A DNA stretch of 64,000 bases from Streptomyces naganishii JCM 4654 (GCF_014650575.1 NZ_BMVF01000003.1:491078-555077), one strand, 5' to 3'. Counted from the first letter of the stretch, positions 42,261 to 54,779 are shown. A program made the numbers and translations. The notes: generated by a model not told the origin, from the sequence alone.

Positions 42261-42818
42261 ATGGCACACCGCGACTATGTGCGGCCGGACACCGGCGCAT
42301 CCGCGCGGGAGCCCGGCCGAGTGGTCCGCGACCGGGGCTGGGCGCGGCACCTGCACACCTCGGTCCGCTGCTCGGGAGCCCTGCTGGTCCTGCTGCTGGG
42401 GATCGACTGGGGCACGGGCGAGCTGACGTGGTGGCGCGGCGCCCTCTGGCTCACCCTCGCGGCACTGCTGTTCGTGGTGCTGTGCCCGCCCCGCGTGAGC
42501 GCCGGCGAGGGCTGGTTCGACACGCGTTCGCTGCTGTGCCGCCGGCGGGTGCGTACGGATCTGCTGGTGTCGGTGCGCGTTCCGGACGGCGTGTCCCGGC
42601 GGCTGGTGCTGCGGGACGCGCTCGGGGGCCGGGTGGAGATCGACCCGGCGGTCCTGGTGGACAACCCCGAGCTCTGGCACCGGCTGGACGAGGACGCGCG
42701 CAGGTCGGCCGCGGGCGGCCTGCTGCGGTACGGCACCCAGGAGCTGCGCGAGGTCTCGGAGCGCGTGGACCGCGAGACCGCGCTGGCGGTGTTCCGCGCC
42801 TCGGGCCTGGAGCCATGA
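42261..42818 (+). CDS. Two-helix membrane protein with PH-like domain
   Basis: The 185-residue protein has a polar head, two close membrane helices (about residues 36-52 and 58-76: ALLVLLLGIDWG and WRGALWLTLAALLFVVL), then a cytoplasmic beta-rich part with GWFDTRSLLCRRRVRTDLLVSVRVPDGVSRRLVLRDALGGRVEIDP, as in PH-domain membrane proteins. Function is unknown. It is probably transcribed leaderless. Confidence 0.8.
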   Translation: MAHRDYVRPDTGASAREPGRVVRDRGWARHLHTSVRCSGALLVLLLGIDWGTGELTWWRGALWLTLAALLFVVLCPPRVSAGEGWFDTRSLLCRRRVRTDLLVSVRVPDGVSRRLVLRDALGGRVEIDPAVLVDNPELWHRLDEDARRSAAGGLLRYGTQELREVSERVDRETALAVFRASGLEP

Positions 42819-43068
42819 CGCTGTGTGTCCGGCGTCACGGTCCGAGCGGACTCGCGTCGACCGGGACATCAACGGATGAACCCGGCCGGACCTGTCCAGA
42901 CCTCCTGCTCGCGCGCGCACTTCGGGCCACCGGTCGTATTCTTAACGGAAGATTGACGCCCACCGCCCCGGTAGTCGTGGGCCCCTGCGTCACTCTCCGC
43001 ATACGCTGGTGCCCCGTCCGCGTGATGGCCCGTTCCACACGCCGAGCCGCACCTCAGGAGCAGGGCCG

Positions 43069-45018
43069 ATGGTCACCACCGAACACCCTTCCAGTCGTCT
43101 GCGTTCGTGGATGCTGGAAGGCCTGTCCGACATGGGCAAGGGCATGCAGCAGGCGCCGCACGCCCAGCCCGAGCCGCCCCACGAGGGCCAGCGCTGGTGG
43201 CGGGTGATGTGCCTGACCGGTGTCGACTACTTCTCCACCCTCGGCTACCAGCCCGGCATCGCCGCCCTGGCCGCCGGCCTGCTGTCGCCGGTCGCCACCC
43301 TCGTCCTGGTCCTCGTCACCCTCGCCGGAGCCCTGCCCGTCTACCGCAGGGTGGCCGAGGAGAGTCCGCACGGCGAGGGCTCGATCGCCATGCTGGAACG
43401 GCTGCTGTCCTTCTGGCAGGGCAAGCTCTTCGTCCTGACCCTGCTCGGCTTCGCCGCCACCGACTTCCTGATCACCATCACCCTGTCGGCGGCCGACGCC
43501 TCCACCCACCTGGTGGAGAACCCGCACCTGACGGCCGCCCTGCACAGCCACCAGATGCTGATCACGCTCTTCCTGGTGGCGCTGCTCGGCGCGGTGTTCC
43601 TCAAGGGCTTCCTGGAGGCGATCGGCGTCGCGGTCGCCCTGGTCGGCATCTACCTCGGGCTCAACGTGATCGTCGTGGCCGTCGGCCTCTGGCACGTGAT
43701 CACCGCCCAGCACCTCGTGACCGACTGGTCGGCCGCCCTCACCGCCCAGCACGGCAGCGTCTTCGCCATGATCGGCGTGGCCCTGCTGGTCTTCCCCAAA
43801 CTCGCCCTCGGCCTGTCCGGCTTCGAGACCGGCGTCGCCGTGATGCCGCATGTGAAGGGCAACCCGGACGACACCGAGGAACGGCCCACCGGCCGGATCC
43901 GGGACACCAAGAAGCTGCTCACCACGGCCGCGCTGATCATGAGCGGCTTCCTGATCGCCACCAGCTTCATCACCACGCTGCTGATCCCGGCGCCGGAGTT
44001 CCAGCCGGGCGGCAAGGCCAACGGCCGGGCGCTGGCGTATCTCGCGCACCACTACATCGGCAACGCCTTCGGCACGGTGTACGACATCTCCACCATCGCG
44101 ATCCTGTGGTTCGCGGGCGCCTCGGCGATGGCCGGACTGCTCAATCTGATGCCGCGCTACCTGCCCCGCTACGGCATGGCGCCGCACTGGGCGCGCGCGG
44201 TCCGCCCGATGGTCATCGTCTTCACCCTGATCGGCTTCCTGGTCACCTGGATCTTCGACGCCAACGTCGACAAGCAGGGCGGCGCGTACGCGACCGGTGT
44301 GCTGGTGCTGATCAGTTCCGCGGCGATCGCCGTGACCATCGCCTCCCGCAAGGCCGGCCAGCGCAAGTGGACCGTGGCGTTCGCGGTGATCTCGGCGGTG
44401 TTCCTCTACACGACCGTCGTGAACGTCATCGAGCGCCCGGACGGTGTGAAGATCGGCGCCTGCTTCATCGCCGGCATCATCCTGGTCTCCCTGCTCTCCC
44501 GGCTGGCCCGCGCCTTCGAGCTCCGCGTGACCAGCGTGACGCTCGACGACATGGCGGAACGTTTCGTCCGGGACATCGCCAGCCGCAAGATCCGGTTCAT
44601 CGCCAACGAGCCCGACCGCCGGGACAAGGCCAAGTACCGCGACAAGATCGAGCAGATCCGCAAGGACAACGACGTACCGGAGTCCGAGGACTTCATCTTC
44701 GTCGAGGTCACCGTCACCGACCCCTCGGAGTTCGAGGGCGGTCTCAACGTCCGCGGCGAGGTCCTGCACGACCGCTACCGCGTCCTGGCGCTGGAGTCCT
44801 CCTCCGTCCCCAACGGCCTGGCCGCCCTGCTGCTGCACGTCCGGGAGATGACGGGCCACATCCCGCACATCTACTTCGAGTGGACCGAGGGCAGCCCGTT
44901 CGCCAACTTCCTGCGCTTCTTCCTCTTCGGGCAGGGCGAGGTCGCGCCGGTCACCCGAGAGGTGCTCCGGGAGGCCGAGCCCGACCCGGCCAAGCGGCCC
45001 CGGGTGCACACCGGCTGA
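43069..45018 (+). CDS. APC superfamily amino acid/potassium-type permease
   Basis: The 649-residue protein has about 12 helices beginning [32 protein letters not shown] (about 45-75), [16 protein letters not shown] (about 258) and [27 protein letters not shown], followed by a soluble C-terminal domain of about 170 residues ([52 protein letters not shown]). This is a long actinobacterial APC subtype with a cytosolic regulatory-looking tail. AGGAG lies 8 bases before ATG 43069. The last codons and stop are tandemly duplicated. Confidence 0.9.
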   Translation: MVTTEHPSSRLRSWMLEGLSDMGKGMQQAPHAQPEPPHEGQRWWRVMCLTGVDYFSTLGYQPGIAALAAGLLSPVATLVLVLVTLAGALPVYRRVAEESPHGEGSIAMLERLLSFWQGKLFVLTLLGFAATDFLITITLSAADASTHLVENPHLTAALHSHQMLITLFLVALLGAVFLKGFLEAIGVAVALVGIYLGLNVIVVAVGLWHVITAQHLVTDWSAALTAQHGSVFAMIGVALLVFPKLALGLSGFETGVAVMPHVKGNPDDTEERPTGRIRDTKKLLTTAALIMSGFLIATSFITTLLIPAPEFQPGGKANGRALAYLAHHYIGNAFGTVYDISTIAILWFAGASAMAGLLNLMPRYLPRYGMAPHWARAVRPMVIVFTLIGFLVTWIFDANVDKQGGAYATGVLVLISSAAIAVTIASRKAGQRKWTVAFAVISAVFLYTTVVNVIERPDGVKIGACFIAGIILVSLLSRLARAFELRVTSVTLDDMAERFVRDIASRKIRFIANEPDRRDKAKYRDKIEQIRKDNDVPESEDFIFVEVTVTDPSEFEGGLNVRGEVLHDRYRVLALESSSVPNGLAALLLHVREMTGHIPHIYFEWTEGSPFANFLRFFLFGQGEVAPVTREVLREAEPDPAKRPRVHTG

Positions 45019-45044
45019 ACGGCCCCGGGTGCACACCGGCTGAA
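44995..45044. repeat. Exact 25-bp tandem duplication spanning a stop codon
   Basis: 44995-45019 and 45020-45044 are identical, including TGA of the permease gene and the seven codons before it. Confidence 0.92.
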
Positions 45045-45107
45045 CGGCCGCCCCACCGCGCGCACCCGCGGACACGGCTGCCGCGCCCCTGGCCCTATCG
45101 TGACCGC

Positions 45108-45503
45108 ATGCAGTCCTACACGATCGGCCAGGCGGCGCGGCTGCTCGGCGTCAGCCCGGACACCGCCCGCCGCTGGGCGGACGCCGGCCGGATGGCCACC
45201 CACCGCGACGAGAGCGGGCGGCGGCTCATCGACGGGCGGGACCTGGCCGCGTTCTCGGTCGAGCTCGCCCGCACCGGCAGCGGCGAGGAGGAAGCCTCGT
45301 ACACCTCGGTCCGCAACGCCTTCCCCGGCATCGTGACCGCCATCAAGCTCGGCGACATCGCCGCCCAGGTGGAGATCCAAGCCGGCCCGCACCGGCTCGT
45401 CTCCCTGCTCACCCGCGAAGCCGTGGAGGAACTGGGCCTGGAGGTCGGCATGGAGGCCACCGCCCGCGTGAAGTCGACGAACGTACACATCGACAGGGCG
45501 TAG
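45108..45503 (+). CDS. HTH-TOBE molybdate-binding regulator
   Basis: The 131-residue protein has a MerR/excisionase-like helix-turn-helix (SYTIGQAARLLGVSPDTARRWADAGRM, 3-29; RLIDGRDLAAFSVEL) and then a single TOBE/Mop domain (SYTSVRNAFPGIVTAIKLGDIAAQVEIQAG, VSLLTREAVEELGLEVGMEATARVKSTNVHI). TOBE domains bind molybdate or tungstate. TATCGT ends 6 bases before ATG 45108, so it is probably leaderless. It lies just upstream of modABC and is the likely sensor. Confidence 0.9.
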   Translation: MQSYTIGQAARLLGVSPDTARRWADAGRMATHRDESGRRLIDGRDLAAFSVELARTGSGEEEASYTSVRNAFPGIVTAIKLGDIAAQVEIQAGPHRLVSLLTREAVEELGLEVGMEATARVKSTNVHIDRA

Positions 45504-45692
45504 GAGCGCCCACCGGGGCTCGGGGCTCGGGACGCGTCGCACATGCGAGCGTGTTTCCCGTGATCGCCAGCTCATGCGAACCGACAGGGTGATCCGGGCT
45601 CGCAACTGCGGCAGTATCATCTCGGCGTGGCGGTCGTTCGGCCGTGGCAGGGCGCGACAGTCTTCCGTGCTTTGGACCCGAGGAGTACATCC

Positions 45693-46523
45693 GTGATGAC
45701 CCGTTCCACACGCCGCACCCGTGCGCTCCGAGCCGCCGGCGTGGGCGCCGCCGCGCTGCTGTCGCTGAGCGCCTGCTCGTCCTCCGGCTCGTCCAAGGAC
45801 TCCTCGTCGTCCGGATCCGGCGCCACCGCGTCCTCGTCCGCGAAGCCGTCCGGCACGGTGACCGTGTTCGCCGCCGCCTCGCTCAAGGAGAGCTTCACCG
45901 CGCTCGGCAAGAAGTTCGAGCAGCGGTACCCGGGCACCAAGGTCACCTTCGACTTCGGCGGCAGCGACACGCTCGCCGCGAGCATCACCGGGGGCGCTCC
46001 CGCCGACGTGTTCGCCGCCGCCAGCGGCAAGACGATGAAGATCGTGACGGACAAGGGGGACACGGCCGGCGCCCCGGTCACCTTCGTCCGCAACCAGCTG
46101 GAGATCGCCACGCTGCCGGGCAACCCGCACAAGGTGTCCTCCCTGAAGGACCTCACCGCCTCCGGCCTGAAGGTCGTCCTGTGCGCCGGGACCGTGCCTT
46201 GTGGCGCCGCGGCGCAGAAGGCCCTGGCCGCGAGCGCCCTGAAGCTGACCCCGGTCTCCTACGAGCAGGACGTCAAGGGCGCTCTGACCAAGGTGGAGCT
46301 GAAGGAGGCGGACGCGGCGGTCGTCTACAGGACCGATGTGAAGGCCGCGGGTGACAAGGTGGCCGGCGTGGAGTTCCCCGAGTCGGCCAAGGCCGTCAAC
46401 GACTATCCGATCGCCCTGCTCAACAACGCGCCGAACGCGACGGCGGCCAAGGCGTTCATCGAGCTGGTGCGGTCCTCCGAGGGCCAGAAGGTGCTGACCG
46501 CGGACGGGTTCCTCAAGCCGTGA
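45693..46523 (+). CDS. modA: Molybdate ABC transporter substrate-binding lipoprotein
   Basis: The 276-residue protein has lipobox SLSAC (Cys about residue 29), then the ModA core VTVFAAASLKESFTALGKKFE, VTFDFGGSDTLAASITGGAPADVFAAAS (oxyanion-binding Ser residues), FVRNQLEIATLPGNP and AAVVYRTDVKAAGDKV. It captures molybdate outside the membrane. GTG 45693 is 7 bases after AGGAG; ATG 45696 is next. Confidence 0.94.
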   Translation: MMTRSTRRTRALRAAGVGAAALLSLSACSSSGSSKDSSSSGSGATASSSAKPSGTVTVFAAASLKESFTALGKKFEQRYPGTKVTFDFGGSDTLAASITGGAPADVFAAASGKTMKIVTDKGDTAGAPVTFVRNQLEIATLPGNPHKVSSLKDLTASGLKVVLCAGTVPCGAAAQKALAASALKLTPVSYEQDVKGALTKVELKEADAAVVYRTDVKAAGDKVAGVEFPESAKAVNDYPIALLNNAPNATAAKAFIELVRSSEGQKVLTADGFLKP

Positions 46524-47368
46524 GCGAGGCCGGCCGCGACGCCCGCGCCGTGACCCTGGAGAGCGGGGCACGGCGCGGGCGTGCCCTGCGGGGCGTGCCG
46601 CTGCCCCTGCTGGTGCCCGCGCTGGTGGGTCTGGCGTTCCTGCTGCTGCCGCTGCTGGCCCTGCTGGTCCGCGCCCCCTGGCGCAGCCTGCCGGACCAGC
46701 TGACCAGCCCCGAGGTGTGGCAGGCGCTCCAGCTGTCCCTGATCAGCGCCACCTGCGCGACCGCGCTGAGCCTGGTGCTCGGCGTCCCGCTGGCCTGGCT
46801 GCTGGCCCGCACGCGGTTCCCGGGGCGGGGCCTGGTGCGGGCCCTGGTGACCCTGCCGCTGGTGCTGCCGCCCGTGGTCGGCGGTGTGGCCCTGCTGCTG
46901 GCGCTCGGGCGCAACGGCGTGGTGGGGCAGTGGCTGGACTCCTGGTTCGGGATCACCCTGCCGTTCACCACCGCCGGGGTGGTCGTCGCGGAGGCGTTCG
47001 TCGCCATGCCGTTCCTGGTCATCAGCGTCGAGGGCACGCTGCGGGCCGCCGACCCGCGCTACGAGGAGGCGGCCACCACGCTGGGCGCGTCCCGCTTCAC
47101 CGCGTTCCGCCGCGTGACCCTGCCGCTGATCGCGCCCGGTGTCGCGGCCGGGGCCGTGCTGGCCTGGGCGCGGGCGCTCGGCGAGTTCGGCGCGACCATC
47201 ACGTTCGCGGGCAACTTCCCCGGCCGTACGCAGACCATGCCGCTCGCCGTCTACCTCGCCCTCCAGAACGACCCGGCGGCCGCCACCGCGCTGAGCCTGG
47301 TGCTGCTGGCCGTCTCGATCGCCGTACTGGCGGGTCTGCGGGACCGTTGGATGACGGCCTCCTCATGA
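46520..47368 (+). CDS. modB: Molybdate ABC transporter permease
   Basis: The 282-residue permease starts at GTG 46520 overlapping the modA stop (GTGA). Membrane helices flank the EAA loop: EEAATTLGASRFTAFRRVTLPLIAPG (about 179-204). Also LVLPPVVGGVALLLALGRNGVVG. It forms the channel with ModC. Confidence 0.94.
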   Translation: MSEAGRDARAVTLESGARRGRALRGVPLPLLVPALVGLAFLLLPLLALLVRAPWRSLPDQLTSPEVWQALQLSLISATCATALSLVLGVPLAWLLARTRFPGRGLVRALVTLPLVLPPVVGGVALLLALGRNGVVGQWLDSWFGITLPFTTAGVVVAEAFVAMPFLVISVEGTLRAADPRYEEAATTLGASRFTAFRRVTLPLIAPGVAAGAVLAWARALGEFGATITFAGNFPGRTQTMPLAVYLALQNDPAAATALSLVLLAVSIAVLAGLRDRWMTASS

Positions 47369-47427
47369 CCCCGAACCCGTACCGCGTGACCCGCGACCGC
47401 ACCGCATCCTGGACCATCGCCTCATGA
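47365..47427 (+). CDS. 20-residue micro-ORF bridging modB and modC
   Basis: ATG 47365 overlaps the modB stop (ATGA). The frame encodes 20 residues (MTPNPYRVTR, then DRTASWTIAS) and its TGA overlaps the modC ATG 47424 (ATGA). The two junctions share CTCATGACC. It may be a translational bridge or a relic of duplication. Confidence 0.45.
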   Translation: MTPNPYRVTRDRTASWTIAS

Positions 47428-48515
47428 CCGACATCGACGAGACCCCGGCCGGCGTACGCGCCGACGGCACCCGCGGCGACGGACTGGACGCCCGTCTCGT
47501 CGTCGACCGGGGCTCCTTCCGGCTCGACGTGACGCTCACCGCCGCCCCCGGCGACGTCGTCGCGCTGCTCGGCCCGAACGGCGCCGGCAAGACCACGGCC
47601 CTGCGCGCGCTCGCGGGACTGGTCCCGCTCACCGGTGGCCATCTGCGGCTGGACGGCGCCTCCCTGGAGCGCACACCGCCGGAGGCCCGCCCGGTCGGCG
47701 TCGTCTTCCAGGACTACCTGCTCTTCCCGCACCTGTCCGCGCTGGACAACGTGGCCTTCGGGCCGCGCTGCCAGGGCGCGGGCAAGGCCGAGGCCCGTGC
47801 GCAGGCGGCCGCGTGGCTGGACCGCATGGGTCTGGCGGAGCACGCCGGCGCCAAGCCCCGCCGGCTCTCCGGCGGCCAGGCCCAGCGCGTGGCGCTGGCC
47901 CGCGCGCTGGCCACCCGGCCCCGGCTGCTGCTCCTGGACGAGCCGCTCGCCGCGCTGGACGCCCGTACCCGTCTGGAGGTGCGCGCCCAGCTCAGGCGGC
48001 ACCTCGCCGGGTTCGAGGCCGTCGCCGTGCTGGTCACCCACGATCCGCTGGACGCCATGGTGCTGGCCGACCGGCTGGTCGTCGTCGAGCACGGCCGCGT
48101 GGTCCAGGAGGGAGCGCCCTCCGACATCGCCCGCCACCCGCGCACGGACTACGTCGCGCAGCTGGTCGGCCTGAACCTGTACCGGGGGCGAGCCGAGGGA
48201 CACACGGTACGGCTGGAGAGCGGGCCCGTCGTCGCCACCACCGAGGATCTGTCCGGGCCCGCCTTCGTGGCGTTCCCGCCGGGCGCGGTCACCCTCCACC
48301 GGGACCGGCCCACCGCCTCCAGTGCGCGCAACCTGTGGCGGTGCGAGGTGGCCGGACTGGAGACGCACGGCGACCAGATCCGCGCCGACCTCACCGGCGA
48401 GCTCGCCCTCACCGCCGACCTCACCACGGTCGCGGCGGCCGAACTCGGCCTGCACCCGGGTGTGGAGGTCTGGGCGGCCGTGAAGGCGGCCCAGACGCAC
48501 GCGTACCCGGCTTGA
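47424..48515 (+). CDS. modC: Molybdate ABC transporter ATP-binding protein
   Basis: The 363-residue protein has Walker A LLGPNGAGKTT (about 48-58), Q-loop VFQDYLLFPHLS, signature RLSGGQAQRVALARAL (about 148-163), Walker B LLLLDEPLAALD and switch His VTHDPLDAM. The C-terminal about 70 residues are a TOBE domain (NLWRCEVAGLETHGDQIRADL). It energises ModB. Confidence 0.95.
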   Translation: MTDIDETPAGVRADGTRGDGLDARLVVDRGSFRLDVTLTAAPGDVVALLGPNGAGKTTALRALAGLVPLTGGHLRLDGASLERTPPEARPVGVVFQDYLLFPHLSALDNVAFGPRCQGAGKAEARAQAAAWLDRMGLAEHAGAKPRRLSGGQAQRVALARALATRPRLLLLDEPLAALDARTRLEVRAQLRRHLAGFEAVAVLVTHDPLDAMVLADRLVVVEHGRVVQEGAPSDIARHPRTDYVAQLVGLNLYRGRAEGHTVRLESGPVVATTEDLSGPAFVAFPPGAVTLHRDRPTASSARNLWRCEVAGLETHGDQIRADLTGELALTADLTTVAAAELGLHPGVEVWAAVKAAQTHAYPA

Positions 48516-48541
48516 GACCTCCGGGGGCATGGGGCCTTGCG

Positions 48542-48574
48542 GGTGACGCCACGGCCAGGGGGCCGCGCGTCACC
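48542..48574. terminator. Hairpin between convergent modC and gcvP
   Basis: GGTGACGC (48542-48549) and GCGTCACC (48567-48574) form an 8-bp stem with an inner CGGCC/GGCCG pairing, in the 78-bp gap. It can act on both strands. Confidence 0.6.
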
Positions 48575-48593
48575 TCACTGATTGCGGCTGGGC

Positions 48594-51479
<2,886 letters not shown>

Positions 51480-51548
51480 TGCGGAGGCCTCCTGGTCTGA
51501 CGCGACCTTCGAGGGACACCACGGCGCGGGTGCCCCGACGGCCTCCCC

Positions 51549-51744
51549 CTCTGTCATCTCAACCTGAGAGCTTCACCGGGCTGCCCGAGGGCTCCCGGTT
51601 TTCACCGTCGGTGAGAGCGGAAGCCGTCGACACCCGCTCTGCTTTCCAGAGTGACCTCGTCCGTGCGGTACGTGAGCCTGAGAGATTCCGGGGAGGATTT
51701 GCTCCTTCGGCGCCTCCGGTGATTTCCGGAGGACTCTCCCGCAC
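51549..51744 (-). ncRNA. Tandem glycine riboswitch
   Basis: Reading the minus strand, aptamer 1 spans 51744-51663 (P1 GTGCGG/CCGCAC; GGGAGAGTCC... AATCTCTCAGGC). After an about 11-base linker, aptamer 2 spans 51651-51549 (P1 CTCTG/CAGAG; GAAGCTCTCAGG). Both have the conserved G-A-G-A and CTCTCAGG cores. It ends about 70 bases before gcvP and is expected to switch on expression with glycine. Confidence 0.93.
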
Positions 51745-51863
51745 GGGGTCAGCAGCCGTTTGCCAGCGTACCAGCGGGCGCCGGAGCACGGCTCGAGTGG
51801 CCGCCTTGCCGATTGTGCTCTTTCGTAGTGCTTACGGATGCGTTGCGACCAAGTGGAGGGACC

Positions 51864-52247
51864 GTGCAGACCGACATCGATCCGCGCAACCTGATCGGCC
51901 GCAAGGCGTTCGACCGCAGTGGCCACAGGATCGGCACGGTGGACGAGGTGTACCTCGACGACGCGACCGGTGTGCCCGAGTGGGCGGCCATACGCACGGG
52001 ACTGTTCTCCCGGGACGCGTTCGTGCCCCTGGAGCCCAGCGAGCTGGTCGAGGGCGCGCTGCGCGTCCCCTTCGACCGGAGCCTGATCAAGGAGGCCCCC
52101 GACTTCGGCGTCGGCCGCCACCTCTCCCCCGAACAGGAGCTCCAGCTCTACCATCACTACGGCTTGGACCTCGCTCCTCCTCCCGCGCTCCCCGACCACG
52201 ACTTCGGCAAACTCGCCGGCTCCGGCTCGGGCCCGGACGAACCCTGA
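51864..52247 (+). CDS. PRC-barrel domain protein
   Basis: The 127-residue protein starts at GTG 51864 after GGAGGG. The PRC-barrel is IDPRNLIGRKAFDRSGHRIGTVDEVYLDD (5-33) with PEWAAIRTGLFSRDAFVPL and LRVPFDRSLIKEAPDFG, plus an acidic/Pro tail. The fold mediates RNA or protein binding; the partner is unknown. It is divergent from gcvP. Confidence 0.88.
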   Translation: MQTDIDPRNLIGRKAFDRSGHRIGTVDEVYLDDATGVPEWAAIRTGLFSRDAFVPLEPSELVEGALRVPFDRSLIKEAPDFGVGRHLSPEQELQLYHHYGLDLAPPPALPDHDFGKLAGSGSGPDEP

Positions 52248-52302
52248 CGCCCTCCCCCCGGCCTACCCCTCCCCGTCTCCATCCGTCCGCCCCTCACCCC
52301 GG

Positions 52303-53703
52303 TCACCCGGCCCACCCGGGCACAGCACCGGCGGCCCGGGCGGCCGGGGGCTCGCCGGGCCGCCCGGGTCTTCGGGGGACGAGCGGGAGCGGATCCGCCG
52401 GCTCGAGGGCGGGGTCCTCGGTGCGGAAGGTCCGGATACGGCCCGGGCCCGAGTCGGGGGTCTCGAAGCGGACGGTGACCCGGCCCAGGCCGCTGCCCTG
52501 CACCCACCCGTGCCCGTATTCCGCGTGCCGTACGTCGTGTCCGGCCGGCCAGCGCCTTTCGGCGGCCGGGTCGGGCCGCTCCTCGGCCGGCTCGTCCGAC
52601 GGCTCCTCGGCGGCGCCGTCCTCCCTCCCGCCCGCCGCCTGTGCGAACAGGTCCTCCTGGGTGTAGTCCGCGAGCCCGGTCACCCCGACCCCGAGCAGCC
52701 GTACGCCGCCCGTCGTGTCCACCGAGTCCAGGAGCCTGGCCGCGGCTTCCCTTACGACCGCCGGGTCGTCGGTGGGGCCGCGCAGCGTCTCGGACCGGGT
52801 GAGCGTGGAAAAGTCGTACCTGCGCACCTTCAGCACGATCGTCCGCCCCGACAGACCGGAGGCGCGCAGCCGCCGCACGCACCGGTCGGCGAGCCGCCGC
52901 ACCTCCAGGCCAACCCGCAGGCGGTCGTGGATGTCCACGTCGTAGGTGTCCTCGACGGACACCGACTTGGCCTCCCGCTCCGCGACCACCGGCCGCTCGT
53001 CGTGCGCCAGCGCCATCGCGTACAGCGCGTGCCCGTGCGCCTTGCCCAGGAGCCGTACGAGCTCGTCCTCGCCGGCCTCGGCGAGCTCGGCCACGGTGTG
53101 GATCCCGGCCCTGCGCAGGTGGTCGCCCGTCGCCGGGCCGACCCCCGGCAGGGTCCGCACCGACAGCGGGCCGAGCAGGGCCCGCTCCGTGCCGGGCTCG
53201 ATGAGCACGAGCCCGTCCGGCTTGGCCTGCTCGGAGGCGATCTTGGCGAGCATCTTGGAGGCGGCCAGCCCCACCGACCCCGTGAGCCCCGTGACGGCCC
53301 TGATGTCCGCGCGCAGCTGGATTCCCGTCCGCCGGGCGGAATCGGCGTCCCAGGCCGCTCCACGGGCCTCCAGGTCCACGAACGCCTCGTCGAGGCTGAG
53401 CGGCTCCACCAGCGGCGACAGCGTCCGCAGCAGCTCCATCACCTGCTCGCTGATGGACCGGTAGAAGGCGAAGCGCGGCACCAGGTACGCGGCGTTGGGC
53501 GCGAGCCGCCGCGCCTGGGCCATCGGCATGGCCGAGTGCACCCCGAACACCCTGGCCTCGTAGGACGCGGTCGCCACCACACCGCGCGGTCCGAGCCCGC
53601 CCACCACGACGGCCTTCCCGCGCAGGCTCGGCTTGGACGCCTGCTCCGCCGAGGCGAAGAAGGCATCCATGTCGAGATGCAGGATCGTGGGCGCGGTTCT
53701 CAC
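52303..53703 (-). CDS. dinB: DNA polymerase IV (Y family)
   Basis: About 466 residues. Catalytic acids are in ILHLDMDAFFAS (Asp about 11 and 13) and LSLDEAFVDL (Asp/Glu about 106-107). The helix-hairpin-helix is LPGVGPATGDHLRRAGIHTVAEL, and the little-finger region contains KVRRYDFSTLTRS. A C-terminal extension (H-A-E-Y-G-H-G-W-V-Q-G-S-G-L-G-R-V-T-V-R-F) is usual in actinobacteria. The start is uncertain because GGAGGT directly touches GTG 53703. Confidence 0.94.
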   Translation of the reverse strand: MRTAPTILHLDMDAFFASAEQASKPSLRGKAVVVGGLGPRGVVATASYEARVFGVHSAMPMAQARRLAPNAAYLVPRFAFYRSISEQVMELLRTLSPLVEPLSLDEAFVDLEARGAAWDADSARRTGIQLRADIRAVTGLTGSVGLAASKMLAKIASEQAKPDGLVLIEPGTERALLGPLSVRTLPGVGPATGDHLRRAGIHTVAELAEAGEDELVRLLGKAHGHALYAMALAHDERPVVAEREAKSVSVEDTYDVDIHDRLRVGLEVRRLADRCVRRLRASGLSGRTIVLKVRRYDFSTLTRSETLRGPTDDPAVVREAAARLLDSVDTTGGVRLLGVGVTGLADYTQEDLFAQAAGGREDGAAEEPSDEPAEERPDPAAERRWPAGHDVRHAEYGHGWVQGSGLGRVTVRFETPDSGPGRIRTFRTEDPALEPADPLPLVPRRPGRPGEPPAARAAGAVPGWAG

Positions 53704-54095
53704 ACCTCCGATGCTGCACCACACCACTGACAATGCGCTCTCGCGGCCCCACCACCCCATCGCCCGGCCACCCGGCACAGCTACAGAGCCGGGACACCCG
53801 ACCGGCCCCGGGCGGGCGTAACAGACCGCCTGCCCCCGAGCCCGGCCCGGCCGGGCCACCACCGGGAGCAGTCCCGGCCACCGCCGGGAGTGGGGTCGGC
53901 CCGCCCCGGGCCACGGGGAGCGGCTCCCGGCCGTCGCCGGAGGGCGTGCCCGGCCGACCTCCCGGATTCGGGGACGCGCGGCCACCGCCGCAAGCAGGAT
54001 CCGGTACCGGCCGATGCTGGAAGTGGCGCCGGCCGCCGCCGGGGACCGGTCCCGCCGGCCCTAGGGACGAGCGCTCCCGGCCCTGCCGGGCGGGC
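53704..54095. other. Gene-free GC-rich inter-operon stretch
   Basis: About 390 bases with many short Pro/Gly-codon-like repeats (GGCCACC[AG]CCGGGAG twice near 53850) and overlapping GC hairpins. No start with a ribosome-binding site and no credible gene. Confidence 0.5.
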
Positions 54096-54779
54096 TCAGA
54101 CCGCCCTGTTGCGCCGTCGGGCGAGCTCGTCGCCCGGGTTGTGGCCCACCAGGGTCTCTCCCGTGTCGAGGCGTTCGCCGTGGAGCTGGGACAGGGCGCT
54201 CTCGACGTCCCGCCACACCACGCCGACGGCGATGCCGAAGATGCCCTGGCCGCCCTGGAGCAGCGCGTGGACCTCGTCGGGAGAGGTGCACTCGTAGACC
54301 GTGGCGCCGTCGCTCATCAGCGTCATGCGCTCCAGGTCGGTGAACCCCTGCTCCCGCAGGTGCCGCACCGCCGTACGGATGTTCTGCAGCGACACGCCGG
54401 TGTCCAGGAACCGCTTGACGATCTTCAGGACGACCACGTCGCGGAAGCTGTAGAGGCGCTGGGTGCCGGAACCGTGGGCGGGCCGCACGCTCGGCTCGAC
54501 GAGGCCGGTACGGGCCCAGTAGTCCAGCTGCCGGTAGGTGATGCCGGCAGCCGCGCAGGCCGTGGGGCCGCGGTAGCCGATCTCCTCGGACGCCATGGGC
54601 GCCGTCCCTCCACCGCTGGGCACGGCCGTAGGTCGCTGCGGAGCGTGGTCGGGCGCGTCGCCATGGTGGGGATGGCCGCCGCTCGCGCGAAGGCGGGAGC
54701 CCGGAGTGACGTACGGACCGCCTCCCCCGATACCGCGTCCGGGGGCACCCCCAGCCGTACCGTCGCCGCTGCTTCTCAC
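54096..54779 (-). CDS. MerR family regulator (Rv1830-type)
   Basis: The 227-residue protein starts at GTG 54779 with GGAGG upstream. A disordered Gly/Pro/His head of about 60 residues leads to the MerR winged helix GYRGPTACAAAGITYRQLDYWARTGLVEPSVRPA (about 67-100) and RLYSFRDVVVLKIVKRFLDTGVSLQNIRTAVRHL. No ligand cysteines are present. It lies in the garA block and matches the mycobacterial second MerR gene next to the DUF151 nuclease gene. Confidence 0.9.
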   Translation of the reverse strand: MRSSGDGTAGGAPGRGIGGGGPYVTPGSRLRASGGHPHHGDAPDHAPQRPTAVPSGGGTAPMASEEIGYRGPTACAAAGITYRQLDYWARTGLVEPSVRPAHGSGTQRLYSFRDVVVLKIVKRFLDTGVSLQNIRTAVRHLREQGFTDLERMTLMSDGATVYECTSPDEVHALLQGGQGIFGIAVGVVWRDVESALSQLHGERLDTGETLVGHNPGDELARRRNRAV

